Shown here: positions 55,261-64,000 of the stretch, piece by piece
Position numbering within the stretch: the first letter of the stretch is position 1
Layout: each line of letters begins with the position of its first letter
Source of the DNA: Sphingobium faniae
Lineage (GTDB): Bacteria > Pseudomonadota > Alphaproteobacteria > Sphingomonadales > Sphingomonadaceae
Direction: 5' to 3'
NCBI GenBank assembly: GCA_900100475.1
Contig: FMTU01000003.1
Span: 1 to 64,000, forward strand
DNA length: 64,000 bases
Notes under the pieces: model-generated
What the model saw: only the letters and a program-made list of their open reading frames with translations
What the model was told of the DNA's origin: nothing
The model's database searches: none
Program-made: the position numbers and the translations under genes

Positions 55261-55290
55261 GCCCCGCCAGCCCATATCGGGCAGCGGGGC
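55261..55290 (-). repeat. Strong hairpin in the rplO-secY gap
   Basis: GCCCCGC and GCGGGGC form the outer stem, with GCCC/GGGC inside and a loop GATAT. There is no T-run after it on the minus strand, so it is more likely an mRNA processing or stability element than a terminator. It sits in the 186-bp gap before secY. Confidence 0.6.
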
Positions 55291-55315
55291 CGTGCTTGCA
55301 AGTCTTGGCTTTGCC

Positions 55316-55837
55316 TTACGCCTTCCTGGCGGCCTTGGCGGTGCCCTTCTTGGCCTTCGCCTTTTCGGCGGCGGACACGACTTCGATCACCTCGACCTTG
55401 CCGCCGGCCTTCTCGACCGCTTCGATCGCACCCTTCGACGCGCCGGCCACCACGAAGCTGATCTTGGCGGTCAGTTCGCCCTTGCCGAGTAGGCGGACGC
55501 CGTCCTTGCCGCCACGGGCGAGGCTGGCGGCCTTGAGCGCCGCATGGTCGATCGCAACCTTGGCGTCCAGCTTGCCGCTGTCGATCGCCTTCTGCACCGC
55601 GCCCAGGTTCACGATGGCGTAATCCTTGGCGAAGATATTGTTGAATCCGCGCTTGGGAATCCGCATGTGGAGCGGCATCTGGCCGCCTTCGAAACCGTTG
55701 ATGCTGACGCCCGAACGGGCCTTCGCGCCCTTCTGGCCGCGACCGGCGGTCTTGCCCTTGCCTGAGCCGATGCCGCGGCCGACGCGCATCCGGCCCTTGC
55801 GGCTGCCGGCATTATCGTTGAGTTCGTTGAGCTTCAT
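55316..55837 (-). CDS. rplO: 50S ribosomal protein L15
   Basis: 173 residues from ATG at 55837 ([20 protein letters not shown]). Conserved [20 protein letters not shown] and [15 protein letters not shown] are present. C-terminus is a Lys/Ala-rich extension ([18 protein letters not shown]). L15 is an early assembly protein of the 50S subunit. In the spc operon between rpmD and secY. Confidence 0.97.
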   Translation of the reverse strand: MKLNELNDNAGSRKGRMRVGRGIGSGKGKTAGRGQKGAKARSGVSINGFEGGQMPLHMRIPKRGFNNIFAKDYAIVNLGAVQKAIDSGKLDAKVAIDHAALKAASLARGGKDGVRLLGKGELTAKISFVVAGASKGAIEAVEKAGGKVEVIEVVSAAEKAKAKKGTAKAARKA

Positions 55838-55908
55838 ATCCTGCACTCGCTTTCGCTATGTTCGCGCTGTCCCTGACGGGACGAATGAGGTCGCGCCGAT
55901 AGCGCAAC

Positions 55909-55941
55909 CGCTGAAAAAGCGAAAGAGGGGTTTCCCCCTCT
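55909..55941 (-). terminator. Terminator-like hairpin between rpmD and rplO
   Basis: On the minus strand AGAGGGG, loop GAAA and CCCCTCT are followed by TTCGCTTTTT. It has the form of an intrinsic terminator inside the spc operon, in the 131-bp gap between rpmD and rplO, and could attenuate rplO-secY-adk. Confidence 0.6.
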
Positions 55942-55968
55942 CCCGCCTTATTCCCTTGATCGGAAGGT

Positions 55969-56160
55969 TCAGCCTTCGACCACTTCCACCATGTGCGGGA
56001 GCTTCTTGATCGCACCACGGACTTCCGCCGTGTCTTCCAGTTCCACCACGCGGTTCATCTTGCCAAGACCCAGGCCGATCAGAATCTTCTTCTGACTTTC
56101 GGGGCGGCGGATCGGCGAACCGATCTGCTTGATCTTGATGGTCTTCTTTTCCTGAGCCAT
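55969..56160 (-). CDS. rpmD: 50S ribosomal protein L30
   Basis: 63 residues starting [20 protein letters not shown], the usual short L30. It follows rpsE by 5 bp and precedes a hairpin gap before rplO. Confidence 0.95.
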   Translation of the reverse strand: MAQEKKTIKIKQIGSPIRRPESQKKILIGLGLGKMNRVVELEDTAEVRGAIKKLPHMVEVVEG

Positions 56161-56165
56161 ATCGC

Positions 56166-56876
56166 TTACTCCGCAATCGCTTCGGCGTCAGCCTGCGCGA
56201 CCTCGACCGAGGCACCACCGCGACGCAGAAGGTCGGCGACCTTCTTGCCACGGCGCTGCGCCACCGACTTCGGGCTGGTCTGTTCGCCCAGCGCCTCGAA
56301 GGTCGCACGGATCATGTTATAGGGGTTCGACGTGCCGTTGGACTTGGTCACCACATCCGCAACGCCCAGGCTTTCGAACACGGCGCGCATCGGACCGCCG
56401 GCGATGATGCCCGTACCGGCAGGCGCCGAACGGACGGTCACCTTGCCCGCGCCGAAATGGCCGAGGCCATCATGGTGCAGCGTGCGGCCTTCCTTGAGCG
56501 GAATGCGAACCATCGCCTTCTTGGCCGAAGCGGTCGCCTTGCTGATCGCTTCAGGCACTTCCCGCGCCTTGCCATGGCCGAAGCCCGCGCGGCCCTTGCC
56601 GTCTCCCACGACCACCAGCGCCGCGAAACCGAAGCGCTTGCCGCCCTTCACGGTCTTGGAGACGCGGTTGATATGAACCAGCTTCTCGATCAGTTCTTCG
56701 CCCTGCTCCTCGTCGCGGTTGCCGCGACGGTCGTCGCGACGGCCACGGCCGCCACGCTCGCCCCGATTGCGATCGCCGCCGCGACCACGGCCACGGCCGG
56801 GACCGCGACCTTCGGTCGGTGCAGCCTCGACACCCTCGGTGGGGGCGCCGGCTTCAATGGTGTTTTCGTCAGCCAT
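56166..56876 (-). CDS. rpsE: 30S ribosomal protein S5 with long RG-rich N-terminal extension
   Basis: 236 residues. The S5 core from about residue 60 ([59 protein letters not shown]) is normal. The first ~60 residues are an acidic stretch followed by Arg/Gly repeats ([20 protein letters not shown]), unlike the ~165-residue E. coli protein. The extension probably reaches out from the 30S surface near the mRNA entry side and may bind RNA. Position: between rplR and rpmD. Confidence 0.95.
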   Translation of the reverse strand: MADENTIEAGAPTEGVEAAPTEGRGPGRGRGRGGDRNRGERGGRGRRDDRRGNRDEEQGEELIEKLVHINRVSKTVKGGKRFGFAALVVVGDGKGRAGFGHGKAREVPEAISKATASAKKAMVRIPLKEGRTLHHDGLGHFGAGKVTVRSAPAGTGIIAGGPMRAVFESLGVADVVTKSNGTSNPYNMIRATFEALGEQTSPKSVAQRRGKKVADLLRRGGASVEVAQADAEAIAE

Positions 56877-56878
56877 GA

Positions 56879-57232
56879 TCAGAACTCCAGCCCGCCTTCA
56901 CGGGCGGCATCGGCCAGCGCCTTCACGCGGCCATGGAACAGGAAGCCACCACGGTCGAACACGACCTGGGTGACGCCAGCGGCGGTCGCGGCGGCCGCAA
57001 CCCGCTTGCCGACTTCGGCCGCCGCTTCGGCGGTCGCGCCGGTCTTGCCGCGCACGTCCTTTTCCAGGGTCGAAGCAGCAGCGACCGTGCGGCCCTGCGT
57101 GTCGTCGATGACCTGTGCATAGATGTGCCGGCCCGAGCGATGGACGCTGAGACGGGGCTTGGCGCCCGATACCGCCTTGAGGGCGGTGCGAACGCGGCGA
57201 CGACGCCGCGCGAAGAGGGAAAGCTTTGCCAT
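56879..57232 (-). CDS. rplR: 50S ribosomal protein L18
   Basis: 117 residues from ATG at 57232 ([20 protein letters not shown]). Conserved [18 protein letters not shown] and [20 protein letters not shown]. It binds 5S rRNA. Between rplF and rpsE, 2 bp before each. Confidence 0.96.
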   Translation of the reverse strand: MAKLSLFARRRRRVRTALKAVSGAKPRLSVHRSGRHIYAQVIDDTQGRTVAAASTLEKDVRGKTGATAEAAAEVGKRVAAAATAAGVTQVVFDRGGFLFHGRVKALADAAREGGLEF

Positions 57233-57233
57233 C

Positions 57234-57767
57234 TTACTTCTTCTTCCCTTCCTTGCGGAAGATGAACTCGCCGTCATATTTGATGCCCTTGCCCTTATAG
57301 GGTTCGGGCTTACGCCAGCGACGGATCTCGGCAGCCACCTGGCCGACCTGCTGCTTGTCGATACCGCTGATCTCGACCGTGGTGTTGTCCGGGGTCTTGA
57401 TCTCGATGCCTTCGGGCACCGCAAAATCGACATCATGCGAATAGCCGAGCTGCAGCTTCAGGGTCTTGCCCTGCGCGTTCGCACGGTAGCCAACGCCGGT
57501 GATCAGCAGCTTTTTCGAAAAGCCCTCGGTCACCCCGGTGATCAGGTTCTGGATCAGCGTGCGCTGCATGCCCCAGAAAGCGCGGGCGCGCTTGCTGTCA
57601 TTGACAGGCTTCACCGCAATCACGCCGTCTTCGACGCTGTAGGTGACTTCGTTGGCCAGCGGAATGGCGAGGGTGCCCTTCGGGCCCTTCACCGAAAGCT
57701 GACCATCAGCGATGGACGCGGTCACGCCCGCAGGCACGGTGACCGGCTTTTTGCCAGTGCGGCTCAT
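57234..57767 (-). CDS. rplF: 50S ribosomal protein L6
   Basis: 177 residues starting [20 protein letters not shown], with the second-domain motif near the C-terminus ([20 protein letters not shown]). L6 sits near the factor-binding site of the 50S subunit. Its ATG overlaps the stop of rpsH. Confidence 0.97.
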   Translation of the reverse strand: MSRTGKKPVTVPAGVTASIADGQLSVKGPKGTLAIPLANEVTYSVEDGVIAVKPVNDSKRARAFWGMQRTLIQNLITGVTEGFSKKLLITGVGYRANAQGKTLKLQLGYSHDVDFAVPEGIEIKTPDNTTVEISGIDKQQVGQVAAEIRRWRKPEPYKGKGIKYDGEFIFRKEGKKK

Positions 57768-58162
57768 CAGAACACCTCCGCCAGCACTTCGCCGCCGACA
57801 TTCTGCTCGCGCGCTTCGGCGTCGGACAGAACGCCCCGGGGCGTCGAGACAATGGTGATGCCAAGGCCGTTGCGCACGATCGGCAGTTCCTTGGAACCCG
57901 AATAGACGCGGCGGCCGGGCTTGGACACGCGGGCGACATGCTTGATCGCCGGCTGGCCCTCGAAATATTTCAGCTCGATGCGCAGGCCGGGGTGCTTGCC
58001 GAGGGCTTCCTCGGAATAACCACGGATATAGCCTTCGCGCTGGAGCACGTCGAGCACGCGCGCGCGCAGCTTGGACGCGGGGGAAACCACGCTGTCCTTC
58101 TTCGCCTGCTGCCCGTTGCGGATGCGGGTGAGCATATCACCCAGGGGATCGGTCAATGCCAT
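57767..58162 (-). CDS. rpsH: 30S ribosomal protein S8
   Basis: 131 residues starting [20 protein letters not shown], ending with the conserved [21 protein letters not shown]8 is a primary 16S rRNA binder and, in E. coli, represses the spc operon by binding its mRNA near rplE. Follows rpsN by 12 bp. Confidence 0.97.
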   Translation of the reverse strand: MALTDPLGDMLTRIRNGQQAKKDSVVSPASKLRARVLDVLQREGYIRGYSEEALGKHPGLRIELKYFEGQPAIKHVARVSKPGRRVYSGSKELPIVRNGLGITIVSTPRGVLSDAEAREQNVGGEVLAEVF

Positions 58163-58174
58163 CTCAAATGATCC

Positions 58175-58480
58175 TTACCAGCTCGACTTGGTGACGCCGG
58201 GGATCAGGCCCTTATTGGCCAGATCACGCAACTGCACGCGGCAGAGACGGAATTTGCGGTAATAAGCCCGGGGACGGCCCGTCAGCTCGCAGCGGTTACG
58301 CACGCGCGTCGGATTGCCGTTGCGGGGGATTTCCGCCATTTTGAGCCGTGCGATCAGACGATCGGAATCGTCCACCGCCTGGTCATTCGCGATCGCCTTG
58401 AGCTTCGCATAGCGGCCGGCATATTTCTTCACCAGCTTCTTGCGGCGCTCGTTCTTGTTGATCGAACTCAGTTTCGCCAT
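58175..58480 (-). CDS. rpsN: 30S ribosomal protein S14 (Zn-independent form)
   Basis: 101 residues: the long form without the CxxC zinc sites, starting [20 protein letters not shown] and ending [18 protein letters not shown]. It binds the 30S head. Between rplE and rpsH. Confidence 0.97.
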   Translation of the reverse strand: MAKLSSINKNERRKKLVKKYAGRYAKLKAIANDQAVDDSDRLIARLKMAEIPRNGNPTRVRNRCELTGRPRAYYRKFRLCRVQLRDLANKGLIPGVTKSSW

Positions 58481-58533
58481 GACTTAAGTTCTCTTCCTTT
58501 GCTTATGCGTTGGGAGAGAAGCGGGGCCTGTGA

Positions 58534-59109
58534 TCAGGCCGCCTGCTTCTCTTCTTCCTGCGGGAAGGGGAAGCCGAAGAGACGCAGCAGTTCGCGCGCT
58601 TCCTCGTCCGTCTTCGCCGTGGTGGTCACGATGATGTCCATGCCGCGCACCTTGTCCACGCGATCATAGCTGATCTCGGGAAAGATGATCTGCTCCTTGA
58701 TGCCGAAGGCGAAGTTGCCACGGCCATCGAAGCTCTTCGGGTTGAGGCCACGGAAGTCGCGCACGCGCGGCAGAGCAATGTTGATCAGGCGGTCCAGGAA
58801 TTCGAACATCCGTTCCCGGCGCAGCGTGACCTTGGCGCCGATCGGCATGCCTTCACGCAGCTTGAACTGCGCGATGGACTTCTTCGCCTTGGTGATGACG
58901 GGCTTCTGACCCGCGATCAGTTCCATTTCCTCGGCGGCCGAAGTGACCTTCTTCTTGTCCTGGGTCGCTTCGCCCACGCCCATGTTGAGCGTGATCTTTT
59001 CGATCCGGGGCACTTCCATGACGTTCTTGTAACCGAACTTCTCGGTCAGCGCCTTGGCGATCTCGGCGTTATAGAGCGCCTTCGAGCGCGGAATATATTT
59101 GTCGGCCAT
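58534..59109 (-). CDS. rplE: 50S ribosomal protein L5
   Basis: 191 residues, starting [20 protein letters not shown], with [25 protein letters not shown] and the C-terminal [17 protein letters not shown]. It binds 5S rRNA and tRNA in the P site. Its ATG overlaps the stop of rplX. Confidence 0.97.
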   Translation of the reverse strand: MADKYIPRSKALYNAEIAKALTEKFGYKNVMEVPRIEKITLNMGVGEATQDKKKVTSAAEEMELIAGQKPVITKAKKSIAQFKLREGMPIGAKVTLRRERMFEFLDRLINIALPRVRDFRGLNPKSFDGRGNFAFGIKEQIIFPEISYDRVDKVRGMDIIVTTTAKTDEEARELLRLFGFPFPQEEEKQAA

Positions 59110-59420
59110 TACAGCACCTCACCGGACTTGACGGCGACGCGGACCTTCTTGCCGTCGCGTTCCTCGAAACGGACGCGGGTCGGCTTGCCGTCCTTGTCGG
59201 CGACCGCCACGTTCGAAATGTGGAGCGGCGCGGGCTTGCGCTCAATGCCACCCTGCGGGTTCGACTGGTCGGGCTTGCGGTGACGGGCGTGCACATTGAT
59301 GCCTTCGACCAGGACCTTTTCGTCCTTCGGAAGCACCTGGAGCACGGCGCCTGTGCGGCCCTTGTCCTTGCCAGCCAGGACGACGACCTTGTCGCCCTTC
59401 TTGATCTTGGCAGCGCTCAT
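59109..59420 (-). CDS. rplX: 50S ribosomal protein L24
   Basis: 103 residues from ATG at 59420 ([20 protein letters not shown]), overlapping the rplN stop by one base. KOW motif near the N-terminus and [20 protein letters not shown] are present. It starts 50S assembly. Confidence 0.96.
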   Translation of the reverse strand: MSAAKIKKGDKVVVLAGKDKGRTGAVLQVLPKDEKVLVEGINVHARHRKPDQSNPQGGIERKPAPLHISNVAVADKDGKPTRVRFEERDGKKVRVAVKSGEVL

Positions 59421-59788
59421 CACAGCACCTCGGGAGCAAGCGAAATGATCTTCATGTGCTTCTTGGCGCGCAGTTCACGAACGACGGGGCCAAAGATACG
59501 GGTGCCGATCGGCTCCTCGTTCTTGTTGATGAGCACAGCGGCGTTGCCGTCGAAGCGAATCACGCTGCCATCAGCGCGACGCACATCCTTGGCGGTGCGG
59601 ACGATGACGGCGCGATGCACGTCGCCCTTCTTCACCTTGCCGCGCGGCTGGGCTTCCTTGACGGAGACGACGATGATGTCGCCCACGCCAGCGAAGCGCC
59701 GCTTCGACCCGCCCAGCACCTTGATGCACTGGACGCGCTTGGCGCCGCTGTTGTCGGCGACGTCAAGATTGGATTGCATCTGGATCAT
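59420..59788 (-). CDS. rplN: 50S ribosomal protein L14
   Basis: 122 residues starting [20 protein letters not shown] and containing [21 protein letters not shown]14 lies at the subunit interface. It is separated from rpsQ by a 182-bp gap, where the S10 operon ends and the spc operon begins. Confidence 0.97.
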   Translation of the reverse strand: MIQMQSNLDVADNSGAKRVQCIKVLGGSKRRFAGVGDIIVVSVKEAQPRGKVKKGDVHRAVIVRTAKDVRRADGSVIRFDGNAAVLINKNEEPIGTRIFGPVVRELRAKKHMKIISLAPEVL

Positions 59789-59825
59789 GGATCCGGTTCC
59801 TTCTCATTTGGCCTACCGGGAAAGT

Positions 59826-59840
59826 CCAGAACGGTTCTGG
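59826..59840. repeat. Palindrome in the rpsQ-rplN gap
   Basis: CCAGAACGGTTCTGG is a perfect 7-1-7 palindrome 38 bp upstream of rplN. The 182-bp gap also has GACCCCTTGGGTC near its other end. These could be a terminator or promoter region between the S10 and spc blocks. No firm assignment. Confidence 0.4.
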
Positions 59841-59970
59841 CCCGGCGGTTCCGAATTCCTGCTTCGACCCGGAAGATACGAAAGCACGAAGCGCGGGCCT
59901 GTAGCCTCTTCTTAAGGAAAAGGCCAGCCCCGCGTCACGCTTTTCGACCCAAGGGGTCAGTGACTAAGCC

Positions 59971-60234
59971 TCAGGCCGCCTGTTCGGGCGACTTGCGGGT
60001 GTCCACGCGCTCGACGACCTTCCAGGTCTTGAGCTTGGAAATCGGAGCGGTCTCTTCGATGCGGACCGTTTCGCCTTCCTTGTAGACATTGCCTTCGTCA
60101 TGGGCGTGATACTTCTTCGAACGGCGGATGATCTTGCCGTAGAGCGCATGTTTCACCTTGCGCTCCACGCGAACCACCACCGTCTTGTCGGTCTTGTCGG
60201 AAACCACCGTTCCCGTCAGCACGCGCTTGGGCAT
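59971..60234 (-). CDS. rpsQ: 30S ribosomal protein S17
   Basis: 87 residues starting [20 protein letters not shown], with [21 protein letters not shown] primary 16S rRNA binder. Last gene of the S10-type block before the 182-bp gap. Confidence 0.97.
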   Translation of the reverse strand: MPKRVLTGTVVSDKTDKTVVVRVERKVKHALYGKIIRRSKKYHAHDEGNVYKEGETVRIEETAPISKLKTWKVVERVDTRKSPEQAA

Positions 60235-60248
60235 CGTGTGTTTCCTTC

Positions 60249-60452
60249 TTACTTCGCGACCGAGCGTTTACGCTCGGTCTGCAGCGTCTTGATCTGCGCG
60301 ATCGACCGGCGGACTTCACGCACCCGGCTCGGCTTTTCGAGCTGGTTGGTGGCCGCCTGGAAGCGCAGGTTGAACTGTTCACGCTTCAGGTTGTTCAGTT
60401 CGGTCGACAGTTCGTCGTCCGTCTTGGTCTTGAGGTCGGCAACGTTCGCCAC
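60249..60452 (-). CDS. rpmC: 50S ribosomal protein L29
   Basis: 67 residues, two long helices: [20 protein letters not shown] and [20 protein letters not shown]. It lies at the peptide exit tunnel and helps dock SRP and trigger factor. Confidence 0.96.
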   Translation of the reverse strand: MANVADLKTKTDDELSTELNNLKREQFNLRFQAATNQLEKPSRVREVRRSIAQIKTLQTERKRSVAK

Positions 60453-60455
60453 GGC

Positions 60456-60887
60456 TTAACCCTCCAGGTGCGAGGTGTCGCCGAGGCGGGCAACGACCTT
60501 GGTCTTGATGGGCAGCTTCATCGCGGCGCGCGAGAATGCCTCTGCTGCGAGCGGGCCGGGAACGCCGTCCAGTTCGAACAGGATGCGGCCCGGCTTGACG
60601 CGGGCGGCCCAATATTCAACCGACCCCTTGCCCTTGCCCTGACGGACTTCGGCGGGTTTCTTCGACACCGGAACGTCGGGGAACACGCGGATCCACAGAC
60701 GGCCCTGACGGCGGATGTGGCGGGTGATCGCGCGGCGGGCCGCCTCGATCTGGCGCGCGGTGATCCGCTCAGGCTCCAAGGCTTTCAGACCATAGGAACC
60801 GAAGTTCAGAGCCGCACCGCCCTTGGCGTCGCCCTTGATCCGGCCCTTGAAGGTCTTGCGGAACTTCATTTTTTTCGGTTGCAGCAT
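60456..60887 (-). CDS. rplP: 50S ribosomal protein L16
   Basis: 143 residues starting [20 protein letters not shown], with [20 protein letters not shown] and the [20 protein letters not shown] segment. L16 shapes the tRNA-binding sites. Between rpsC and rpmC. Confidence 0.97.
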   Translation of the reverse strand: MLQPKKMKFRKTFKGRIKGDAKGGAALNFGSYGLKALEPERITARQIEAARRAITRHIRRQGRLWIRVFPDVPVSKKPAEVRQGKGKGSVEYWAARVKPGRILFELDGVPGPLAAEAFSRAAMKLPIKTKVVARLGDTSHLEG

Positions 60888-60908
60888 GACGCTATACCTA
60901 CCTTATTC

Positions 60909-61604
60909 TCAGCGCGCCGGGCGCACGCCGGAGGTCTGAGCCTCCAGCATCAGCCGGTCGGTCGCCATCGGATCGTGGCCCAGGATCTCACCCTTGAAGA
61001 TCCAGACCTTGATGCCGCAAACGCCATAAGCGGTGTGGGCTTCGGCTTCGGCATAATCGACGTTTGCGCGCAGCGTGTGCAGCGGAACGCGGCCTTCGCG
61101 ATACCATTCCACGCGGGCGATCTCCGCGCCGCCCAGACGGCCACCGCAGGTGATCTTGATGCCTTCAGCGCCCAGACGAAGAGCCGACTGCACCGCCCGC
61201 TTCATCGCACGGCGGAAAGCCACGCGGCGCTCAAGCTGATCGGCGATACCCTGCGCGACGAGCTTCGAATCGACTTCCGGCTTGCGGATCTCGACGATGT
61301 TCAGCGACACGTCCGAAGAGGTGAGGCCTGACAGCTTCTTGCGCAGCTTCTCAATGTCCGCGCCCTTCTTGCCGATGATGACGCCAGGACGGGCGGCATA
61401 GATCGACACGCGACACAGCTTGGCGGGACGCTCGATCACAACCTTCGAGATCGCGGCCTGCGGCAGGTTCTTCATGATATACTGGCGGATCCTCAGATCC
61501 TCCAGCAGCAGGCGACCATAATCGGCGCCTTCCGCGAACCAGCGGCTGTCCCAGGTGCGGTTGATCTGAAGACGCAGACCGATCGGATTGCTCTTGTGAC
61601 CCAT
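60909..61604 (-). CDS. rpsC: 30S ribosomal protein S3
   Basis: 231 residues from ATG at 61604 ([20 protein letters not shown]). KH domain with the [20 protein letters not shown] motif, and [20 protein letters not shown] in the C-terminal domain. It forms the mRNA entry site. Confidence 0.97.
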   Translation of the reverse strand: MGHKSNPIGLRLQINRTWDSRWFAEGADYGRLLLEDLRIRQYIMKNLPQAAISKVVIERPAKLCRVSIYAARPGVIIGKKGADIEKLRKKLSGLTSSDVSLNIVEIRKPEVDSKLVAQGIADQLERRVAFRRAMKRAVQSALRLGAEGIKITCGGRLGGAEIARVEWYREGRVPLHTLRANVDYAEAEAHTAYGVCGIKVWIFKGEILGHDPMATDRLMLEAQTSGVRPAR

Positions 61605-61608
61605 GTGC

Positions 61609-61995
61609 TTACGCCTCCGCTTCTTCGCCAGCTTCACGCACGACGATGCGCACGCGGCTGAAGGGCTTGAGGATCCGGGTCGACTTGCCACGGCCGCGAG
61701 CGTGGAAGCGCTTCAGGGTGAAGCTCTTGCCCACCGATGCTTCCGCCACGACCAGCGAGTCGACGTCCAGATTGTGATTGTTTTCCGCATTGGCGATGGC
61801 CGAAGCCAGCACCTTGCGCACGTCGACGGCCATCGCCTTCTTCGAGAAGGTCAGCACGTTCAGCGCGTCCTCGACCTTGCGGCCACGGATCAGCGCCGCC
61901 ACGAGGTTCAGCTTCTGAGCCGAACCGCGGATCTGCGTGCCAACGGCCAGCGCCTCATTGTCGGCGACGCGACGGGGAGCTTTTTCCTTGCTCAT
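61609..61995 (-). CDS. rplV: 50S ribosomal protein L22
   Basis: 128 residues starting [20 protein letters not shown]. The conserved end part contains the tunnel loop ([20 protein letters not shown]). It lines the exit tunnel with L4. Its ATG overlaps the rpsS stop. Confidence 0.97.
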   Translation of the reverse strand: MSKEKAPRRVADNEALAVGTQIRGSAQKLNLVAALIRGRKVEDALNVLTFSKKAMAVDVRKVLASAIANAENNHNLDVDSLVVAEASVGKSFTLKRFHARGRGKSTRILKPFSRVRIVVREAGEEAEA

Positions 61996-62270
61996 CAGCG
62001 CTTGCCCTTCTTGTCGGCGGCGTGGCCGGGGAAATAGCGGGTCGGGGCGAATTCACCCAGCTTGTGACCCACCATGTCCTCGTTGACGGACACCGGAACA
62101 TGCTTGCGGCCGTTATAGACGTTGAACGTCAGGCCGACGAACTGCGGCAGAATGGTGGAACGGCGCGACCAGGTTTTGATCGGCGCGCGGCCACCCGCGT
62201 CCTGCGCGGCTTCCGCCTTCTTCAGAAGGCTGAGGTCCACGAACGGACCTTTCCAGACGGAACGAGCCAT
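61995..62270 (-). CDS. rpsS: 30S ribosomal protein S19
   Basis: 91 residues starting [20 protein letters not shown], with [20 protein letters not shown] and [13 protein letters not shown]. It lies in the 30S head and contacts RimM during assembly. Between rplB and rplV. Confidence 0.97.
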   Translation of the reverse strand: MARSVWKGPFVDLSLLKKAEAAQDAGGRAPIKTWSRRSTILPQFVGLTFNVYNGRKHVPVSVNEDMVGHKLGEFAPTRYFPGHAADKKGKR

Positions 62271-62275
62271 CTCGC

Positions 62276-63112
62276 TTACCTCTTCTTCTTCGCGTGGCGG
62301 CTACGGATGATGAACTTGTCCGTCGCCTTGTTGTGGCGGGTGCGGGCACCCTTGGTCGGCTTGCCCCAGGGCGTGACCGGATGACGGCCGCCCGAAGTCC
62401 GGCCTTCACCACCACCATGCGGGTGATCGACCGGGTTTTTGGCGACGCCGCGCGTCAGCGGACGGATGCCGTTCCACCGGTTGCGGCCTGCCTTGGCGAG
62501 GTTGGTGTTGCCATTGTCAGGGTTGCTGACGGCGCCAACGGTGCCCATGCAATCCGAACGGATATAGCGCTGTTCGCCCGAAGACAGGCGCACCATCACC
62601 ATACCGCGATCGCGACCGACCAGTTGGGCATAGGTGCCCGCCGAACGGCACAGCTGACCGCCCTTGCCCGGCTTCATCTCCACATTGTGGATGATCGTGC
62701 CGACCGGCATCTGGCCCAGTTCCATCGCGTTGCCGGGCTTCACGTCGGTCTTCTTGCCGGCCACGACCTTGTCACCGGGAGCAAGACGCTGCGGCGCCAG
62801 GATATAGGCCTGGGTGCCATCGGGATAGTTGACCAGCGCGATGAAGGCAGTGCGGTTGGGGTCATATTCCAGACGCTCGACCGTACCCTCGACATCCCAC
62901 AAGCGACGCTTGAAGTCGATGATGCGATAGCGCTGCTTGTGACCGCCACCGATCCCGCGCGATGTCACATGGCCCTTGTTGTTGCGGCCACCGGTCTTGC
63001 GCTTGCCTTCGGTCAGCGCCTTGACGGGCTTGCCCTTGTGCAGGCTGGATTTGTCGACGAGGATCAGGCCGCGTTGGGCCGGGCTCGTCGGATTATAGTG
63101 CTTGAGTGCCAT
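62276..63112 (-). CDS. rplB: 50S ribosomal protein L2
   Basis: 278 residues starting [20 protein letters not shown]. Conserved [15 protein letters not shown] and, near the end, [20 protein letters not shown], with the His needed for peptidyl transfer. Between rplW and rpsS. Confidence 0.98.
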   Translation of the reverse strand: MALKHYNPTSPAQRGLILVDKSSLHKGKPVKALTEGKRKTGGRNNKGHVTSRGIGGGHKQRYRIIDFKRRLWDVEGTVERLEYDPNRTAFIALVNYPDGTQAYILAPQRLAPGDKVVAGKKTDVKPGNAMELGQMPVGTIIHNVEMKPGKGGQLCRSAGTYAQLVGRDRGMVMVRLSSGEQRYIRSDCMGTVGAVSNPDNGNTNLAKAGRNRWNGIRPLTRGVAKNPVDHPHGGGEGRTSGGRHPVTPWGKPTKGARTRHNKATDKFIIRSRHAKKKR

Positions 63113-63122
63113 CTATCCTGCC

Positions 63123-63437
63123 TCAAATACCGGTGGTGACGTCGATGGACTGGCCTTCGGCCAGCGTGACGATCGCCTTCTTGACGTCCGAACGCTTGTA
63201 GGGCTTGCCCTTCCAGCGCTTCGTCTTGCCCTTCTGCACCAGCGTGTTGACCGCCTTGACGGTCACGCCGAACAGCGCCTCCACAGCCGCCTTGATTTCC
63301 GGCTTGGACGCATCGCCCGCAACCTTGAAAACCACAGCGTTGTTTTCGCTGAGAAGGGTCGACTTCTCGGTGATGTGCGGGGCGACCACGACGTCATAAT
63401 GACGGTTGTCGACCGTTGCGGCTTGCTTCTTAGCCAT
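63123..63437 (-). CDS. rplW: 50S ribosomal protein L23
   Basis: 104 residues starting [20 protein letters not shown], with ITEKSTLL and [20 protein letters not shown]. It sits at the tunnel exit and is the main docking site of trigger factor and SRP. Its start overlaps the rplD stop by 8 bp. Confidence 0.97.
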   Translation of the reverse strand: MAKKQAATVDNRHYDVVVAPHITEKSTLLSENNAVVFKVAGDASKPEIKAAVEALFGVTVKAVNTLVQKGKTKRWKGKPYKRSDVKKAIVTLAEGQSIDVTTGI

Positions 63438-64000
63438 TGAAACGGGCCTCCAGCTTTTCGACCGCGGCGCGGGTGAGCACCAGCGAGTCGGCCTTCAGAA
63501 TGTCGTAAACGTTGGCGCCAACGGCGGGCAGCAGGTTTACGCCGACGATGTTGGCCGAGGCCTTGGCGAAACTGATGTTCACGGCATCGCCGTCGATGAA
63601 CAGCGTCTTGGTGAGGTTCAGCCTGGCGAGGTTGGCGACCAGTTCACGGGTCTTGCCATCCTTGACGTCGAGGCTGTCGATGATGGTGAGCGATCCGCTC
63701 TTGACCTTCGACGACAGCGCCATCTTCAAACCCAATGCACGAACCTTCTTGTTCAGCGAGGGGTTGAAGTCGCGAACGCGGGCGCCGTGGGCCTTGCCGC
63801 CGCCGATGAACACCGGGGCGCGGCGATCGCCGTGACGGGCGGTGCCGCCGCCCTTCTGACGACCGAACTTCTTGCCGGTGCGAGCCACGTCACTACGCTC
63901 GCGGGTGCCGCGGGCAGTGCCACGACGCTTTTCGAGCTGCCAGGTGACGACGCGGTGCAGGATGTCGGCGCGAGGCTCGAGGCCGAAAACGGCATCGTTC
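63430..64000 (-). CDS. rplD: 50S ribosomal protein L4, start outside window
   Basis: 190 residues up to the right edge; the start lies beyond. The visible part begins [20 protein letters not shown] and includes the tunnel loop ([20 protein letters not shown]), [11 protein letters not shown] and the C-terminus [20 protein letters not shown]. It lines the exit tunnel and, in E. coli, represses the S10 operon. The open frame up to the edge shows no sign of damage. Confidence 0.95.
   Translation of the reverse strand, partial: NDAVFGLEPRADILHRVVTWQLEKRRGTARGTRERSDVARTGKKFGRQKGGGTARHGDRRAPVFIGGGKAHGARVRDFNPSLNKKVRALGLKMALSSKVKSGSLTIIDSLDVKDGKTRELVANLARLNLTKTLFIDGDAVNISFAKASANIVGVNLLPAVGANVYDILKADSLVLTRAAVEKLEARFNG

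Overview
The window is a stretch of a GC-rich alphaproteobacterial chromosome. It most likely comes from a sphingomonad (Sphingobium/Sphingomonas/Novosphingobium group). The pointers are the ChvI-ChvG-HprK-RapZ-EIIA-HPr gene order, the short HprK, the SWFGD/DUF2171 protein, the vgr-related metallopeptidase-like protein, an Fpr-type reductase with a TTG start, and a dnaK promoter of alphaproteobacterial heat-shock type. The genus is inferred from family resemblance only.

Left end (1-4167) is a decayed mobile region next to tRNA-Ala(CGC). From left to right it holds the end of an IS21-family element with the start of istA, a cytochrome P450 gene that the IS has cut before its haem-binding region, a divergent TetR regulator with a perfect 13+13 bp operator-like palindrome between the two genes, a fragment of a second TetR protein, and a tyrosine integrase carrying two frameshifts. 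The integrase starts 92 bp from the 3' end of the tRNA, the usual arrangement for a tRNA-targeting genomic island.

The core chromosome follows. 4.4-20.4 kb: DUF2171 protein, DUF486 protein, queA, a periplasmic cyclophilin, coaD, ispA-xseB, an MliC-like lipoprotein, purL, a PCu(A)C copper chaperone, dnaK-dnaJ, a YdeI-like protein, fpr and pckA. 20.7-27.3 kb: the ChvI/ChvG two-component system joined to a regulatory PTS set (hprK, rapZ, EIIA, HPr), then an RNA methyltransferase and an MHS-type transporter. 27.4-35.1 kb: two divergent translation/secretion operons, ffh-rpsP-rimM-(small membrane protein)-trmD-rplS on the minus strand and dapF-mtaB-ftsY-yciB on the plus strand, so the SRP protein and its receptor lie about 2.3 kb apart. 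35.3-38.1 kb: sodB, a thioredoxin-like ferredoxin with a J-domain protein, RNase P RNA (rnpB) and an AmpD-like amidase.

38.2-43.4 kb is a compact chemotaxis operon, cheA-cheW-cheY-cheB-cheR on the minus strand, with no receptor gene nearby. Its CheA ends in what looks like a receiver domain without a phosphoacceptor. 43.5-52.5 kb contains envelope and stress functions: a small lipoprotein, mscL, a lemA-TPM-TPM-NUDIX cluster, a PH-domain protein, a degenerate nuclease-fold protein, lepA, a CsgG-like protein and an acyltransferase. From 53 kb to the right edge runs the S10-spc ribosomal protein operon on the minus strand (rplD to secY-adk). It ends after adk instead of continuing into rpsM-rpsK-rpoA-rplQ. 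Several non-coding gaps inside it hold strong hairpins.

Most of the window is ordinary housekeeping sequence. I did not find a CRISPR array, a recognisable defence island or a clearly new multi-gene system. The most informative spots are the decayed island, the P450/TetR operator, the CheA tail, the intergenic hairpin repeats and the break in the ribosomal operon.
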